DNA from: CBFCZU01 sp965602635
Lineage (GTDB): Bacteria > Planctomycetota > Phycisphaerae > SM23-33
DNA length: 47,459 nt
Assembly: GCA_965602635.1 (NCBI GenBank)
Contig: CBFCZU010000004.1
Coordinates: 1 to 47,459, forward strand
Direction: 5' to 3'
Below, piece after piece: positions 39,840 to 47,459 of this stretch (the stretch's first letter is position 1; every line of letters begins with the position of its first letter). The notes beneath the pieces were generated by a model. The model was given only the letters and a program-made list of their open reading frames with translations, ran no database searches and had not been told where the DNA came from. Both the position numbers and the translations under genes were made by a program.

Positions 39840-40382
39840 ATGTCCACAGTCGAGCATGTTGAGCGAACCGCAAAACGAGTAGGCAGGGTCTTGGCCGTCG
39901 GCACCGACGCCACAGCCGGCGAGGCCGCCAAGATTATGTGCGATAACCGTGTGGGCAGCGTGGTCGTGGTCGATGAACGGGACCACCTCGTCGGCATACT
40001 CACCGAGCGCGACGTGATCTCGCATGTGGTCGCCAAGACCCGCGATCCCAGCACCACGCGGGTACGAGACATCATGGTCAAGCAGGTCATCTCCTGCACC
40101 TTCGCGACGGACGTCGCCAGCGCCCAGAAGCTGATGGCCCAGCACCAGATCCGCCACCTGCCCATCATCGAGGAGCACAAGCCGGTGGGGATGATCTCCA
40201 GCCGCGACATCATGGCCCACCAGCTCTCCACCACGAGGGCCATCGCCGCGAAACAGTCGTACATGCTCAAGGAGATCGAGCAGCACTACCCCGGCATCAC
40301 CGAGATCAAGCGCACCCGCGAGGGGCGGATCGTCCTGGACGAGGAAGACTGTTTTCCCGAGGGCCTCCCCCCGCTCACATAG
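39840..40382 (+). CDS. Protein with two CBS domains
   Basis: The 180-residue product has two CBS domains (about 12-68 and 75-132), the second with RHLPIIEEHKPVGMISSRDI. CBS pairs bind adenosyl nucleotides and sense energy state. The first contains DNRVGSVVVVDERDHLVGILTERDVI. A tail of about 45 residues follows that I cannot assign. GAGG precedes ATG 39840 by six bases. No enzyme domain is attached, so it may act as a separate sensor. The frame stays open to 39744 with no similarity. Confidence 0.85.
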   Translation: MSTVEHVERTAKRVGRVLAVGTDATAGEAAKIMCDNRVGSVVVVDERDHLVGILTERDVISHVVAKTRDPSTTRVRDIMVKQVISCTFATDVASAQKLMAQHQIRHLPIIEEHKPVGMISSRDIMAHQLSTTRAIAAKQSYMLKEIEQHYPGITEIKRTREGRIVLDEEDCFPEGLPPLT

Positions 40383-40403
40383 CGTTCGTCGGGCCGTCCC
40401 CGG

Positions 40404-40982
40404 TCAGGGCAGCTTCACCTCCGGCGGCAGGCGCACGGACGCCTCCTCGATCTCGAAGAACTCCTCCTTCTGGAAGTGAAACATGGACGCGATGAGGCTG
40501 GAGGGGAACACCTCGATTCGCGTGTTCTTGTCGCGGACGTTGGCGTTGTAGAACCGCCGTGCGGCCTGGATTCGGTCCTCCGTGTTGGCCAGCTCCTTCT
40601 GGAGTTGGAGGAAGTTTTCGCTGGCCTTCAGGTCGGGGTATTTTTCCGAGACGGCGAAGAGCTGCCGCAGCGTGCCCACCAGGGCGTTCTCATCGGACGC
40701 CTGCGACTGCGGCGAGCCGGTGGACGCCACCGCCCGGGTGCGGGCATCGGTCACCGCCGTCAGCGCCTCCCGCTCGTGGGCGGCGTAGCCCTTGACCGTC
40801 GCCACCACGTTGGGGATAAGGTCGTACCGCCGCCGCAGTTCCGTGTCGATGGCCGACCACGACTCCCGGCAGTGCTGCCGCAGCCGAACCAGCGTGTTGT
40901 ACGTGGCCATCACCCATATCGCCAGCAGCAGCAGCAGCCCGATCACGATGAGTGGGGCTACCGGGATCTCTTGTATGAACAT
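40404..40982 (-). CDS. lemA: LemA-family protein
   Basis: LemA proteins are small membrane-anchored helical-bundle proteins of uncertain function, widely conserved in bacteria. The 192-residue product has an N-terminal span (about 9-28) and the hallmark YNTLVRLRQHCRESWSAIDTELRRR (about 29-53) and DLIPNVVATVKGY. The C terminus contains FYNANVRDKNTRIEVFPSS, also typical. It is preceded by a membrane-anchored partner gene, with a 19-bp gap. The two appear to be an operon. Confidence 0.93.
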   Translation of the reverse strand: MFIQEIPVAPLIVIGLLLLLAIWVMATYNTLVRLRQHCRESWSAIDTELRRRYDLIPNVVATVKGYAAHEREALTAVTDARTRAVASTGSPQSQASDENALVGTLRQLFAVSEKYPDLKASENFLQLQKELANTEDRIQAARRFYNANVRDKNTRIEVFPSSLIASMFHFQKEEFFEIEEASVRLPPEVKLP

Positions 40983-41001
40983 CGCTGACCTCCCTGGCGG
41001 C

Positions 41002-41661
41002 TCATCCCTGGCCCTCCTGCCGGCGGATGAGGTACTCCGGCAGGCGGTCGTATATGCCGCGTATGAACTCGGCGGCGGCGGCGAAGTCCGCCGGCCGGAA
41101 CGTGCCCGACCGCCAGGCGATGACGTGCCCGCGGTCGAACTGGAGGGCGAAGTCCGGGCCGCTCAGCAGGTACTCCATCATCCGCTGGTGGATCACGTCG
41201 TAGGCCCAGCGCCTGTCGGCGCTCTTGACGTAGAACCTGCGGCTGAACTCCGCCGACTCGAAGTCGATGTCGTCGAAGCCGAAGAACTCCGTCAGCTTGT
41301 CGAAGAACCCTTCCCGGCGGATGTGCAACGGCTTGAGGGGGATGGGGCTGGCGAGGATCACGGCCGAGAAGTGATGGACGCTGCGATTCTTGCCCGAGCC
41401 GGTCTCGTACCTGTAGTCGAAGGCGGTTATCGCCAGCCCGGACCAGTCGCCCTCCATGATGTTATAGGCGTGGCGGCTGGAGCCCTGGCGGAGACACTTG
41501 AACTCGGCGAAGCGGTCGTCCATGTGCCGGTCCTTGGACGAATGGAAGCTCAAGCCGTTGCTCATCGCCCAGGCCGAGAGCGTCTTCCGCCGCTTGGCGG
41601 CGGCATAAAAGGCGCAGATGATCCCCACCAGGACCAGGACGACGACGAAGACGCCGACCAT
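41002..41661 (-). CDS. Membrane-anchored protein paired with LemA
   Basis: The product has 219 residues from ATG 41661 (GTG 41667 is an alternative start). One span (about 2-20) is followed by a cytoplasmic or periplasmic domain with no family I can name. Recognisable strings are the ASPIPLKPLHIRREGFFDKL and FYVKSADRRWAYDVIHQRMM segments. Genes of this kind often lie next to lemA in diverse bacteria, so it may belong to the DUF3137-like or a related group, but I cannot confirm that. It ends 19 bp before lemA. Confidence 0.65.
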   Translation of the reverse strand: MVGVFVVVLVLVGIICAFYAAAKRRKTLSAWAMSNGLSFHSSKDRHMDDRFAEFKCLRQGSSRHAYNIMEGDWSGLAITAFDYRYETGSGKNRSVHHFSAVILASPIPLKPLHIRREGFFDKLTEFFGFDDIDFESAEFSRRFYVKSADRRWAYDVIHQRMMEYLLSGPDFALQFDRGHVIAWRSGTFRPADFAAAAEFIRGIYDRLPEYLIRRQEGQG

Positions 41662-41726
41662 TTCCACCTTGTCGCCCCTGCTATGTGGCGGGATCTTTTA
41701 GCGCCTGCGCCCCGCCGGGCACGTGT

Positions 41727-41755
41727 AACAGACCGCAACCGCCCGGCCGTGTCAA
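41727..41755 (-). promoter_or_regulatory. Possible promoter for the LemA-partner operon
   Basis: Read on the minus strand, a perfect TTGACA (41755-41750) is followed 17 bases later by TCTGTT (41732-41727), a weak -10. It is about 65 bases above the start codon. The GC-rich spacer is consistent with a promoter here, but the -10 match is poor. Confidence 0.35.
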
Positions 41756-41818
41756 GGGAGACGCGCGGGCCCGCGGGGCGGCGATTTTCCTCTTCCGTTC
41801 CACGGGCCGGGCAGTAGT

Positions 41819-42535
41819 ATGTGTCGCATGGACAGAAAGGAACTGATCGAATTGTATGGCGGGCTGAGGGTGGCCGACGTCTCCGACGGGATGGACTACT
41901 GCGGAGTCATGAGCCGGGGGCTGGTTGACCGCGACATCAGGCCGCTATTCCGCGACCTCGAGGACTTCACCCACCGGATCGCCGGGCCGGCGCTGACGGT
42001 TCGGTACGTGCCGACCAACCGCGAGGTGCCGAACATGCCGCCCGAGCGGTTCGCCGAGTACGAGGGCCAGTGGTACCGCAACGTCACCCCGGAGGATAAG
42101 TTCCGCTCGAAGATTCAGCCGGGCGACGTGCTGGTCATCGACGCGGCCGGGATGGACGTCGGCTTCATCGGCTCGAGCAACTGCCTGGCGTGGATCAACG
42201 CCGGCGTGGTGGGGGTGGTCACCAGCGGCGGGGCGCGCGACACGGACGAGCTGATCAAGCAGCGCTGCGCGGTGTACTCGCGGTACGTTTCGCGGGGCTT
42301 CAACATCGGGCGGATCGAGATCGACGCGGTGGATGTGCCGGTCAACTGCGGCGGTGTCCTCGTCCGGCCGGGGGACATGGTCGTCGCCGACGGAGACGGC
42401 GTGGTGGTCGTGCCGGTCGAGAAGGCCGAGGCTGTCGCGAAGATCGCCCGGACGATCCTCGAAGGCGACAAGAAGGGCCGGGCCAAGCTGTACAAAAAGG
42501 CGGGCCTGCCGCCGGATTCCACGGTCGGGCAATAG
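41819..42535 (+). CDS. RraA-like / HMG aldolase-family protein
   Basis: The 238-residue protein belongs to the RraA/4-hydroxy-4-methyl-2-oxoglutarate aldolase fold. It starts with RVADVSDGMDYCGVMSRGL and has the family core SSNCLAWINAGVVGVVTSGGARDTDEL (about 119-145). The Arg-Asp pair (R140, D141) needed for aldolase or oxaloacetate decarboxylase activity is kept, so an enzyme is more likely than an RNase E regulator. A loop of about 25 residues (71-95) lies before the second beta-strand. No ribosome site is seen for either ATG (41819 or 41828), so the start may be either. The next gene is convergent. Confidence 0.8.
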   Translation: MCRMDRKELIELYGGLRVADVSDGMDYCGVMSRGLVDRDIRPLFRDLEDFTHRIAGPALTVRYVPTNREVPNMPPERFAEYEGQWYRNVTPEDKFRSKIQPGDVLVIDAAGMDVGFIGSSNCLAWINAGVVGVVTSGGARDTDELIKQRCAVYSRYVSRGFNIGRIEIDAVDVPVNCGGVLVRPGDMVVADGDGVVVVPVEKAEAVAKIARTILEGDKKGRAKLYKKAGLPPDSTVGQ

Positions 42536-42577
42536 GGCGCCGCGCGGCGGGCGCTGCTCGCCGCCGCCGCCCGGGGG

Positions 42578-43033
42578 CTACCTTCCGCCGAATGTAAGGC
42601 GGGTGACTTCGCCCTCGCCCATGCCGGGCACGTTTACCTTCACCCGCTCCCGCGACATGGCCACGCCCTCGACCTCGCCGACGAATATCTCGCACAGGAC
42701 GTAGGTGATGCAGCCTTCCTCGAGGTGCCCCCCGTAGGCGCCGGCGGGCGTGGAAAGCGCCACGTGGATGTGCGGCTCGCCCTCGACGATCAGCCCGTTC
42801 ATGGCCAGGATCTCGATGCCGCCTTCGCCCTTCTCGAAGTGGTTGTCCGGGGGCAGGCGGTTGTGCACCACCCAGTGCAGGTGGTGCGCGGCCAGCGTGC
42901 CATACCCGCCCAGCACGACGCCCTGGCGGACGCCGGAGCGGGCAAGGAACTCCCGAACCGACACCAGCACGTCCTCCCCGGGGTCGATCCGCACGATGTG
43001 AACCTTCTTCAGTGTCAGCGCTTCGGATTCCAT
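42578..43033 (-). CDS. PPC (DUF296)-domain protein
   Basis: PPC domains form trimers. In plants they accompany AT-hooks, and bacterial stand-alone versions are of unknown function. ATG 43033 follows AGGAG by seven bases. The 151-residue product has the family core GVVLGGYGTLAAHHLHWVV, EGEPHIHVALSTPAGAYGGHL and the following ITYVLCEIFVGEV. Histidines in these motifs may bind a metal, which is inference. It is the leftmost gene of the glycan-related group, and its start is only ten bases from the stop of the glycoside-hydrolase-like gene. Confidence 0.8.
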   Translation of the reverse strand: MESEALTLKKVHIVRIDPGEDVLVSVREFLARSGVRQGVVLGGYGTLAAHHLHWVVHNRLPPDNHFEKGEGGIEILAMNGLIVEGEPHIHVALSTPAGAYGGHLEEGCITYVLCEIFVGEVEGVAMSRERVKVNVPGMGEGEVTRLTFGGR

Positions 43034-43043
43034 GTTCTCGCTC

Positions 43044-44903
43044 CTATGGTCCCTCGCGGCTCCACTCGCCGCTGTCCAGGTTCGCCTCGACCACGGTGCC
43101 GTCGGCGAATACCGACCTCCTTCGCCGCCCGGCCGGGTCGAGCATCTCATGGCCGGTCATCTCCAAACCCGCCACGTGCTCGTGCAGGGCGCATATCTCC
43201 AGGCAGCTCTGCAACTGCCCCTCGTTCGAGTCGATGGGCAGGTACGGCATCGCGCCGTTGAGCGCCGCGTGGGCGATGCTGCGGTCGTCTTGGGGGCCCC
43301 ACGAATCCGGCCCGTCGTGCAGCTCCCAGGGGACGATGACCGAGTCGTGGTACACCAGGCTCAGCAGCGGCACGGGCGTGCCCAGCGGCCTCCCCCGGCC
43401 GTGGAGCTCGCCGCAGCACGCGTACGGGGCCCAGTGGACCAAGTCGATGTCGGGCACGGCGAAGTCCATCGGCTCCTCCGAGCTGATGATCCCGCCGCCG
43501 GCGCGGATCAAGGCGAAGCAGCGGCAGCGGTGCGCCATGCACTCGGCGCGGCTCATGGGGTGCTCGTCGCTGAAGCACTCGTCCAGGTCCACCGAGGCGA
43601 AGACGTCCAGGTATGCCCCGTCGATCTTCACGCCGCCGGCGGCGAGCTGCTCGTAGTTGCGGCGGACGTAATCGTACGCTACGGCCGCACACAGCAGCGA
43701 CTGCGGCCCGCCGTACCATATCGCGTGCCGGGGGATCTGCCCGCCCTCGTCGTGGACCGCGTGGCGCGGGTCGAAGCTTGGCGCGTCGAGGAAGTAGTCG
43801 CGATACTGGTCGTGGAGGATGAACTTGTAGCCCAGCTCGCGGCAGGTGTCGGCGAGGCGGCGCATGCCGTCCCACCCGCCGGCCTCGGGGCAAGGGGGCA
43901 GGCAGTCGGGGTGGAGGTTGTCGTAGCCGCGGACGCCCCAGCCGTCGAGGTGGACGTACGCCCGCCGCACGCCGCGCGAGTGAAGCTTGCGGAGCTGGGC
44001 GGCGCGGTCGTCGAAGCTGACGAGCCTGTGGTTCGCCGCCGGGTCGTCGGCCTTGTAGTAGCGGCTCTCCGGCTCGATGTGGGTGAGGATGCCGGTGTGG
44101 ACGACCGGCCCGCCCGGCACCGACGCCAGCGCGGGCGTGCGGGCGATCTTCTCGGCGAGTGAGACGAATCGCCCCCGCGCCTTGACGTGCCGGCGGTAGG
44201 CCTTGGCCAGGGTCACGAAGTCGCACTGCTCGGCGAAGACGTAGCGGAGCGTGCGGGCGTAGGCGAACCGCCCCAGGCTGGGGTCCCACTGGACGGCGGC
44301 GCTCGTCGGCCCGCCGGCGGGGTGCTCGACGACGATGCTGGCGTCGGCGGGCGTCTGCACGACGGCCAGGTAGCCCCCGCCGCGGCGATACTGTCCCCAC
44401 CAGGGCATGTACATCGCCCCTCCGCCGTTGACGTTGTGGCAAAGCCGGAATTCGCCGGGCCAGTCGCCGGCGAGCAGCACGCCCTGCTTGATCGGCAGGG
44501 CGGTTGACTGGGCCGACCTGTCGTCGGGCGAGGCCATCGGCCCCGGCCAGCGGAGGTGCCGGAAGGAGCCCCCGCCCCGGGCCGCGGCGATCCGGACCGA
44601 AAGCTCGGGGTGCTCCAGGTCCAGCATGACCAGCAGCGTCAGCGCCAGGTCCGACCGGCCGAAGCCGGCGAGGTCCGCCCTGAACCCGACGGCCGTGCCC
44701 GACCGCCACGGCGAGACCTTCTTTTCGCCCGCGGCCGCCAGCGGCATCGCGGAAACCTCCCCGCCCGACGATACGGCGATCTCGTCGGCGCCGCTGCCGC
44801 CCGTGCGCCACGTCTCCCGGCCCGCGCGGACGGTCAGGCCCAGCGTCTTCTCGTCCAGGCTCAGGCCGACCGAACCGTTCTCAACCGACCATTCCCCGCT
44901 CAT
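43044..44903 (-). CDS. Large glycoside-hydrolase-like protein (TIM-barrel, GH101/GH129/DUF5696-like)
   Basis: The 619-residue protein has no signal peptide that I can see. The N-terminal half (1-240) is beta-rich. The C-terminal half reads like a (beta/alpha)8 barrel. AYVHLDGWGVRGYDNLHP (about 315-332), KFILHDQYRDYF, VKIDGAYLDVFASVDLDECF and GIISSEEPMDFAVPDIDL are typical barrel strands. D433 in AYLDVF and E476/E477 fit the positions of nucleophile and acid/base in GH101/GH129-type enzymes, but I infer this from pattern alone. Its substrate is unknown. It is likely cotranscribed with the URO-D-family gene (28 bp upstream) and the PPC gene. Confidence 0.65.
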   Translation of the reverse strand: MSGEWSVENGSVGLSLDEKTLGLTVRAGRETWRTGGSGADEIAVSSGGEVSAMPLAAAGEKKVSPWRSGTAVGFRADLAGFGRSDLALTLLVMLDLEHPELSVRIAAARGGGSFRHLRWPGPMASPDDRSAQSTALPIKQGVLLAGDWPGEFRLCHNVNGGGAMYMPWWGQYRRGGGYLAVVQTPADASIVVEHPAGGPTSAAVQWDPSLGRFAYARTLRYVFAEQCDFVTLAKAYRRHVKARGRFVSLAEKIARTPALASVPGGPVVHTGILTHIEPESRYYKADDPAANHRLVSFDDRAAQLRKLHSRGVRRAYVHLDGWGVRGYDNLHPDCLPPCPEAGGWDGMRRLADTCRELGYKFILHDQYRDYFLDAPSFDPRHAVHDEGGQIPRHAIWYGGPQSLLCAAVAYDYVRRNYEQLAAGGVKIDGAYLDVFASVDLDECFSDEHPMSRAECMAHRCRCFALIRAGGGIISSEEPMDFAVPDIDLVHWAPYACCGELHGRGRPLGTPVPLLSLVYHDSVIVPWELHDGPDSWGPQDDRSIAHAALNGAMPYLPIDSNEGQLQSCLEICALHEHVAGLEMTGHEMLDPAGRRRRSVFADGTVVEANLDSGEWSREGP

Positions 44904-44931
44904 GGCGATCGTCTCCCTTTTCCGTTTCGGC

Positions 44932-46071
44932 TCACGCGCCCAGCTCGCGTGCGAGCTGGAGGTATCGGCGGACGCGCTGGGGGGGCGTCTCGGGCGTCAC
45001 GGGCGAGCCGAGGCTCATGATGAACCGTCCGCCGGCGCGCCGACCGGCGGCGATCTGCCGGGCAATCTCCGCCCGCAGTTGCTCCTCGTCGCCCCCGGCC
45101 AGCAGACCCATCGCGTCCAGGTTGCCCAGCACCGCGCACCGCCCGGCGACCCGCTCCACCACGTCGTCGATGTCGATGGTGAAGCCCTTCTTGCTCTCCT
45201 CCAGGCTCAGCGCGTCGGCGCCGGCCGAGACGAGCAGCTCCCACTTCCCGGCCGGGTCGCCGCAGTAGTAGTACACGCTCTTCATCCCCGCCGAGCGAAT
45301 GGCCTCGATCAGCTCACGCAGCGGCGGGAGGTTGAGCCGCTCGAACGCGGCCGGGGATATCATGTCGGTGAGGCATTCCTCGATCCACACGGCGACCGCC
45401 CCCAGCTCCGCGGCGTGGCGGACCGACTGGATGCTCCCGGCCAGCAGCCGCCGGCACGCCCGCTCCACCAGGTCGGGCCTCTCGGCTATCAGCGTCATCA
45501 TCCCCTCGAACCCCCACAGCCCGTAGCATCGCCACAGGGGTGAGGGCGCCCCGCCGGTGGGGCAGACGTCGGCGCCGAACTCCGCGAGCATAGCCTCGGC
45601 GAGGTCGCCCCGGCCATCGGCGGCGAAGCGGTCGCCGTCGAACTCGCCGGGCAGCGGCACGGCCGCGTCGATCTCCTCGACGCTCTCCGGCAGGCGCGCG
45701 GGCGTGGCCTGGGCGGCGATGGCCTGGCGGCTCCAGCCGGCGACAACCGGGCGATATAGCTTGCGCCGCTCGCCGCTCCGGCGGTCGATCAGGAAGACGT
45801 CCTCGCCGCGCTGCTGAATCTCCGCCGCCTCGCGCTCGGCCCGTGACGCGCAGCCGGGCAGGGCGAACCAGTCCTGCGGCGTCGCCGCCAGAAAGTCCCG
45901 CCGCCAGGCCAACTGGTGCTCCAGCTTGGGGCTCTGGGCGTACCACCACGGGCATGACGTGAGCTGGGACCAGTGGTCGCGGATGTAGATGCCCTCGTAG
46001 CAGATCACCGCGGGGATTTCGCTCGCCCCGCCCCCCGAGAACGCCGCCTCAATCTTCTCTCTGCCGGTCAT
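44932..46071 (-). CDS. URO-D-superfamily protein with altered metal ligands
   Basis: ATG 46071 (GGTGAG seven bases upstream) gives 379 residues; the frame is open to TTG 46086. It belongs to the uroporphyrinogen decarboxylase superfamily, which includes cobalamin/coenzyme M methyltransferases such as MtaA. The start MTGREKIEAAFSGG, SAGADALSLEESKKGF and LGSPVTPETPPQRV are the family marks. In MtaA-like enzymes zinc is held by HxC and a distal Cys. Here the first site reads YYYCGD (Tyr in place of His, Cys kept), and the distal Cys is Ser (GSPVTPETP). True heme-pathway HemE is unlikely, because the N-terminal Arg/Asp motif is missing and the gene lies in a glycan group. Confidence 0.7.
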   Translation of the reverse strand: MTGREKIEAAFSGGGASEIPAVICYEGIYIRDHWSQLTSCPWWYAQSPKLEHQLAWRRDFLAATPQDWFALPGCASRAEREAAEIQQRGEDVFLIDRRSGERRKLYRPVVAGWSRQAIAAQATPARLPESVEEIDAAVPLPGEFDGDRFAADGRGDLAEAMLAEFGADVCPTGGAPSPLWRCYGLWGFEGMMTLIAERPDLVERACRRLLAGSIQSVRHAAELGAVAVWIEECLTDMISPAAFERLNLPPLRELIEAIRSAGMKSVYYYCGDPAGKWELLVSAGADALSLEESKKGFTIDIDDVVERVAGRCAVLGNLDAMGLLAGGDEEQLRAEIARQIAAGRRAGGRFIMSLGSPVTPETPPQRVRRYLQLARELGA

Positions 46072-46232
46072 GCGATCGCTCACCAATTAACAATGCGCAG
46101 CGGTGAAGGCGGAGCTGCCACGCTCGCCATTGGCGCTCAAGCGGGCAATCGTCCACCTGTTAGCTGGCCGCGGGACCGGCGGGGTCTTCGCGGGCGGCCT
46201 GTCGTGCGGCGGCGTCCATTACGGTTGCGTGC
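46072..46232. other. 161-bp spacer between ilvD and the URO-D gene
   Basis: No gene, hairpin or terminator of note is visible. The two flanking genes run the same way, and the sequence is somewhat less GC-rich near 46080-46095. The downstream URO-D gene may have its own promoter here, but no box is clear. Confidence 0.4.
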
Positions 46233-47459
46233 CTATACCGTCGTCTTTCCCGGCCAGTCGAGGACGGCGCCGGTGTCGGCGGAGGTGGCGTATGCGGCGT
46301 ATCGCCCCAGGGCGCCGCGGGTGATCTGGGGCGGGCGTGGCCTGTAGCGTTTCCGTCTGCGGGCGAACTCGGCCCGGCTGACCTTGGCGCTCAGTCGCCC
46401 GGCGGGGATGTCGATCTCGATCACGTCGCCGTTCTTGAGCAGGCCTATCTCGCCGCCGGCGGCCGCCTCGGGGGCGATGTGCCCGATGGCCGGGCCTGAG
46501 GTACCGCCGCTGAACCGCCCATCGGTTATCAGGAAGCACTTCTCGTACAGCCCCAGCCCGCGGATGTAGCTGGTCGGGGCGAGCATCTCCTGCATTCCCG
46601 GCCCGCCGCGCGGGCCCTCGTTGCGGATCACCACAACGTCGCCGGCCTTGACCTTGCCCGCGAGGATGATGCGGCAGGCGTCCTCCTGGCTCTCGCAGAT
46701 GACCGCCCGACCGACGAACCGGTACATCGACTCCTCCAGCCCGGCCTGCTTGACCACGGCGCCCTTCCGGGCGATGTTGCCGTGGAGGATCACCAGCCCG
46801 CCCTCGCTGGTGAACGCCCGGTCCAGCGTGCGGATGACGTCGCGCGGGTCCAGCCGGGCGGCGTTCTTGACGGGGAGCTTCCTGGGCTTGGCCCCGCGCA
46901 GCATGGCCTTGACGTCGGCGACGGACCGCCCCGTGGCCTTCCAGCCCTCGCGATACATCTTCCGGGCGGCCGGGCATAGCTTCCCGCTCCGCAGCGACCA
47001 GCTCTCGAGGTTCCTGCCCAGCTTCTGGCCGGTGACGGTCATCACGTCGCCCTTGATAAGCGACGGCTTGTCCCGCCGGAGCTGCCACATGATGGTGTGG
47101 ATCCCGCCCGCGCGGTGGAGGTCCTGGACGTGGTAGGTTTTCCCGGCCGGCGTCTGCGACGGCGCGACGCGGCAGATGTTGGGCGTCCGCTTCGAGACGC
47201 GGGCGATGTCGTCCAGGGTGAACTTCAGCCCCGCCTCGGAGGCCATGGCCAGGAGGTGCAGGACCGTGTTGCTCGAGCCTCCCATGGCCATGTCCAGCGT
47301 GAAGGCGTTCTCGAAGGCCTTCTTGTTCATGATCCGGCGCGGCAGCAGCGGGTAGGTCTTGCGGCAGCCGGCGCGGGCCCACTGCTTGGCCATCTTGACG
47401 ATCCGCTCGGCGGCGGCGGCGTAGATGGCCGTCCGCGCCGGCGAGGTCGCCAGGCACGT
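46233..47459 (-). CDS. ilvD: Dihydroxy-acid dehydratase, 5' end cut by the window
   Basis: IlvD dehydrates dihydroxy acids in the branched-chain amino acid pathway using an iron-sulphur cluster. The C-terminal 408 residues are present. The frame continues to the window edge at 47459, so the first roughly 150 residues (with the cluster Cys) are outside. Visible marks are MNKKAFENAFTLDMAMGGSSNTVLHLLA, NEGPRGGPGMQEML and ITDGRFSGGTSGPAIGHIAPEA (residues split here for length). The start of the gene cannot be seen. Related sugar-acid dehydratases (EDD/IlvD family) share these motifs, so a role in sugar-acid catabolism is an alternative. Confidence 0.9.
   Translation of the reverse strand, partial: TCLATSPARTAIYAAAAERIVKMAKQWARAGCRKTYPLLPRRIMNKKAFENAFTLDMAMGGSSNTVLHLLAMASEAGLKFTLDDIARVSKRTPNICRVAPSQTPAGKTYHVQDLHRAGGIHTIMWQLRRDKPSLIKGDVMTVTGQKLGRNLESWSLRSGKLCPAARKMYREGWKATGRSVADVKAMLRGAKPRKLPVKNAARLDPRDVIRTLDRAFTSEGGLVILHGNIARKGAVVKQAGLEESMYRFVGRAVICESQEDACRIILAGKVKAGDVVVIRNEGPRGGPGMQEMLAPTSYIRGLGLYEKCFLITDGRFSGGTSGPAIGHIAPEAAAGGEIGLLKNGDVIEIDIPAGRLSAKVSRAEFARRRKRYRPRPPQITRGALGRYAAYATSADTGAVLDWPGKTTV

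Noticed and set aside
46219..47457. Long minus frame overlapping ilvD in another phase
   Set aside because: The ilvD frame shows clear family motifs; the alternative phase shows none.

Overview
The window is about 47.5 kb of GC-rich DNA that looks like a planctomycete, most likely of the Phycisphaerae or a relative. This rests on recognition and not on a tree: EF-Tu is missing from the str segment and L30 from the spc segment, the L2, L3 and S3 proteins are divergent, and the flank carries PKD/PA14, URO-D-family and glycan-degradation genes of the kind common in this phylum.

Left 31 kb (1-31339, all +). A partial tRNA-Trp leads into secE-nusG-rplKAJL-rpoBC, then rpsL-rpsG-fusA, then rpsJ-rplCDWB-rpsS-rplV-rpsC-rplP-rpmC-rpsQ-rplNXE-rpsN-rpsH-rplF-rplR-rpsE-rplO-secY-adk-map-rpmJ-rpsMKD-rpoA-rplQ. 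The beta, str, S10, spc and alpha clusters are joined end to end. Many neighbours overlap or lie within 30 bp. The only wide gaps are before fusA (469 bp, hairpin-rich), before rpsJ (134 bp, with a strong sigma70-like promoter), before rpoB (148 bp) and between rplJ and rplL (118 bp, two hairpins). The usual tuf, rpmD and infA are absent from their expected places. Several proteins carry additions: SecY has about 136 extra N-terminal residues with four likely membrane spans, S3 has a 100-residue Gly/Arg-rich tail, and L17 has a 60-residue charged tail. S12 has Arg where streptomycin-sensitive bacteria have Lys87.

Middle (31.5-41.7 kb). A HIT-family hydrolase and a GT2 processive-type glycosyltransferase lie on the + strand. 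Opposite is a tight four-gene operon read leftwards: a MacB/LolC-like permease, a LolD-like ATPase, a VTT (DedA-like) membrane protein and a LolA-like periplasmic protein, which together suggest envelope lipid or lipoprotein traffic. A dense cluster of palindromes (37364-37504) separates it from a large exported PA14/PKD/TPR protein. A two-CBS-domain protein follows, then a LemA gene with a membrane-anchored partner on the opposite strand.

Right (41.8-47.5 kb). An RraA/HMG-aldolase-like gene faces a leftward group made of a PPC (DUF296) protein, a large glycoside-hydrolase-like protein and a URO-D-superfamily protein with altered metal ligands. The last gene is an ilvD (dihydroxy-acid dehydratase) cut by the window edge. 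This looks like an accessory carbohydrate module next to a biosynthetic gene. There is no CRISPR array, transposase, rRNA or phage gene in the window.
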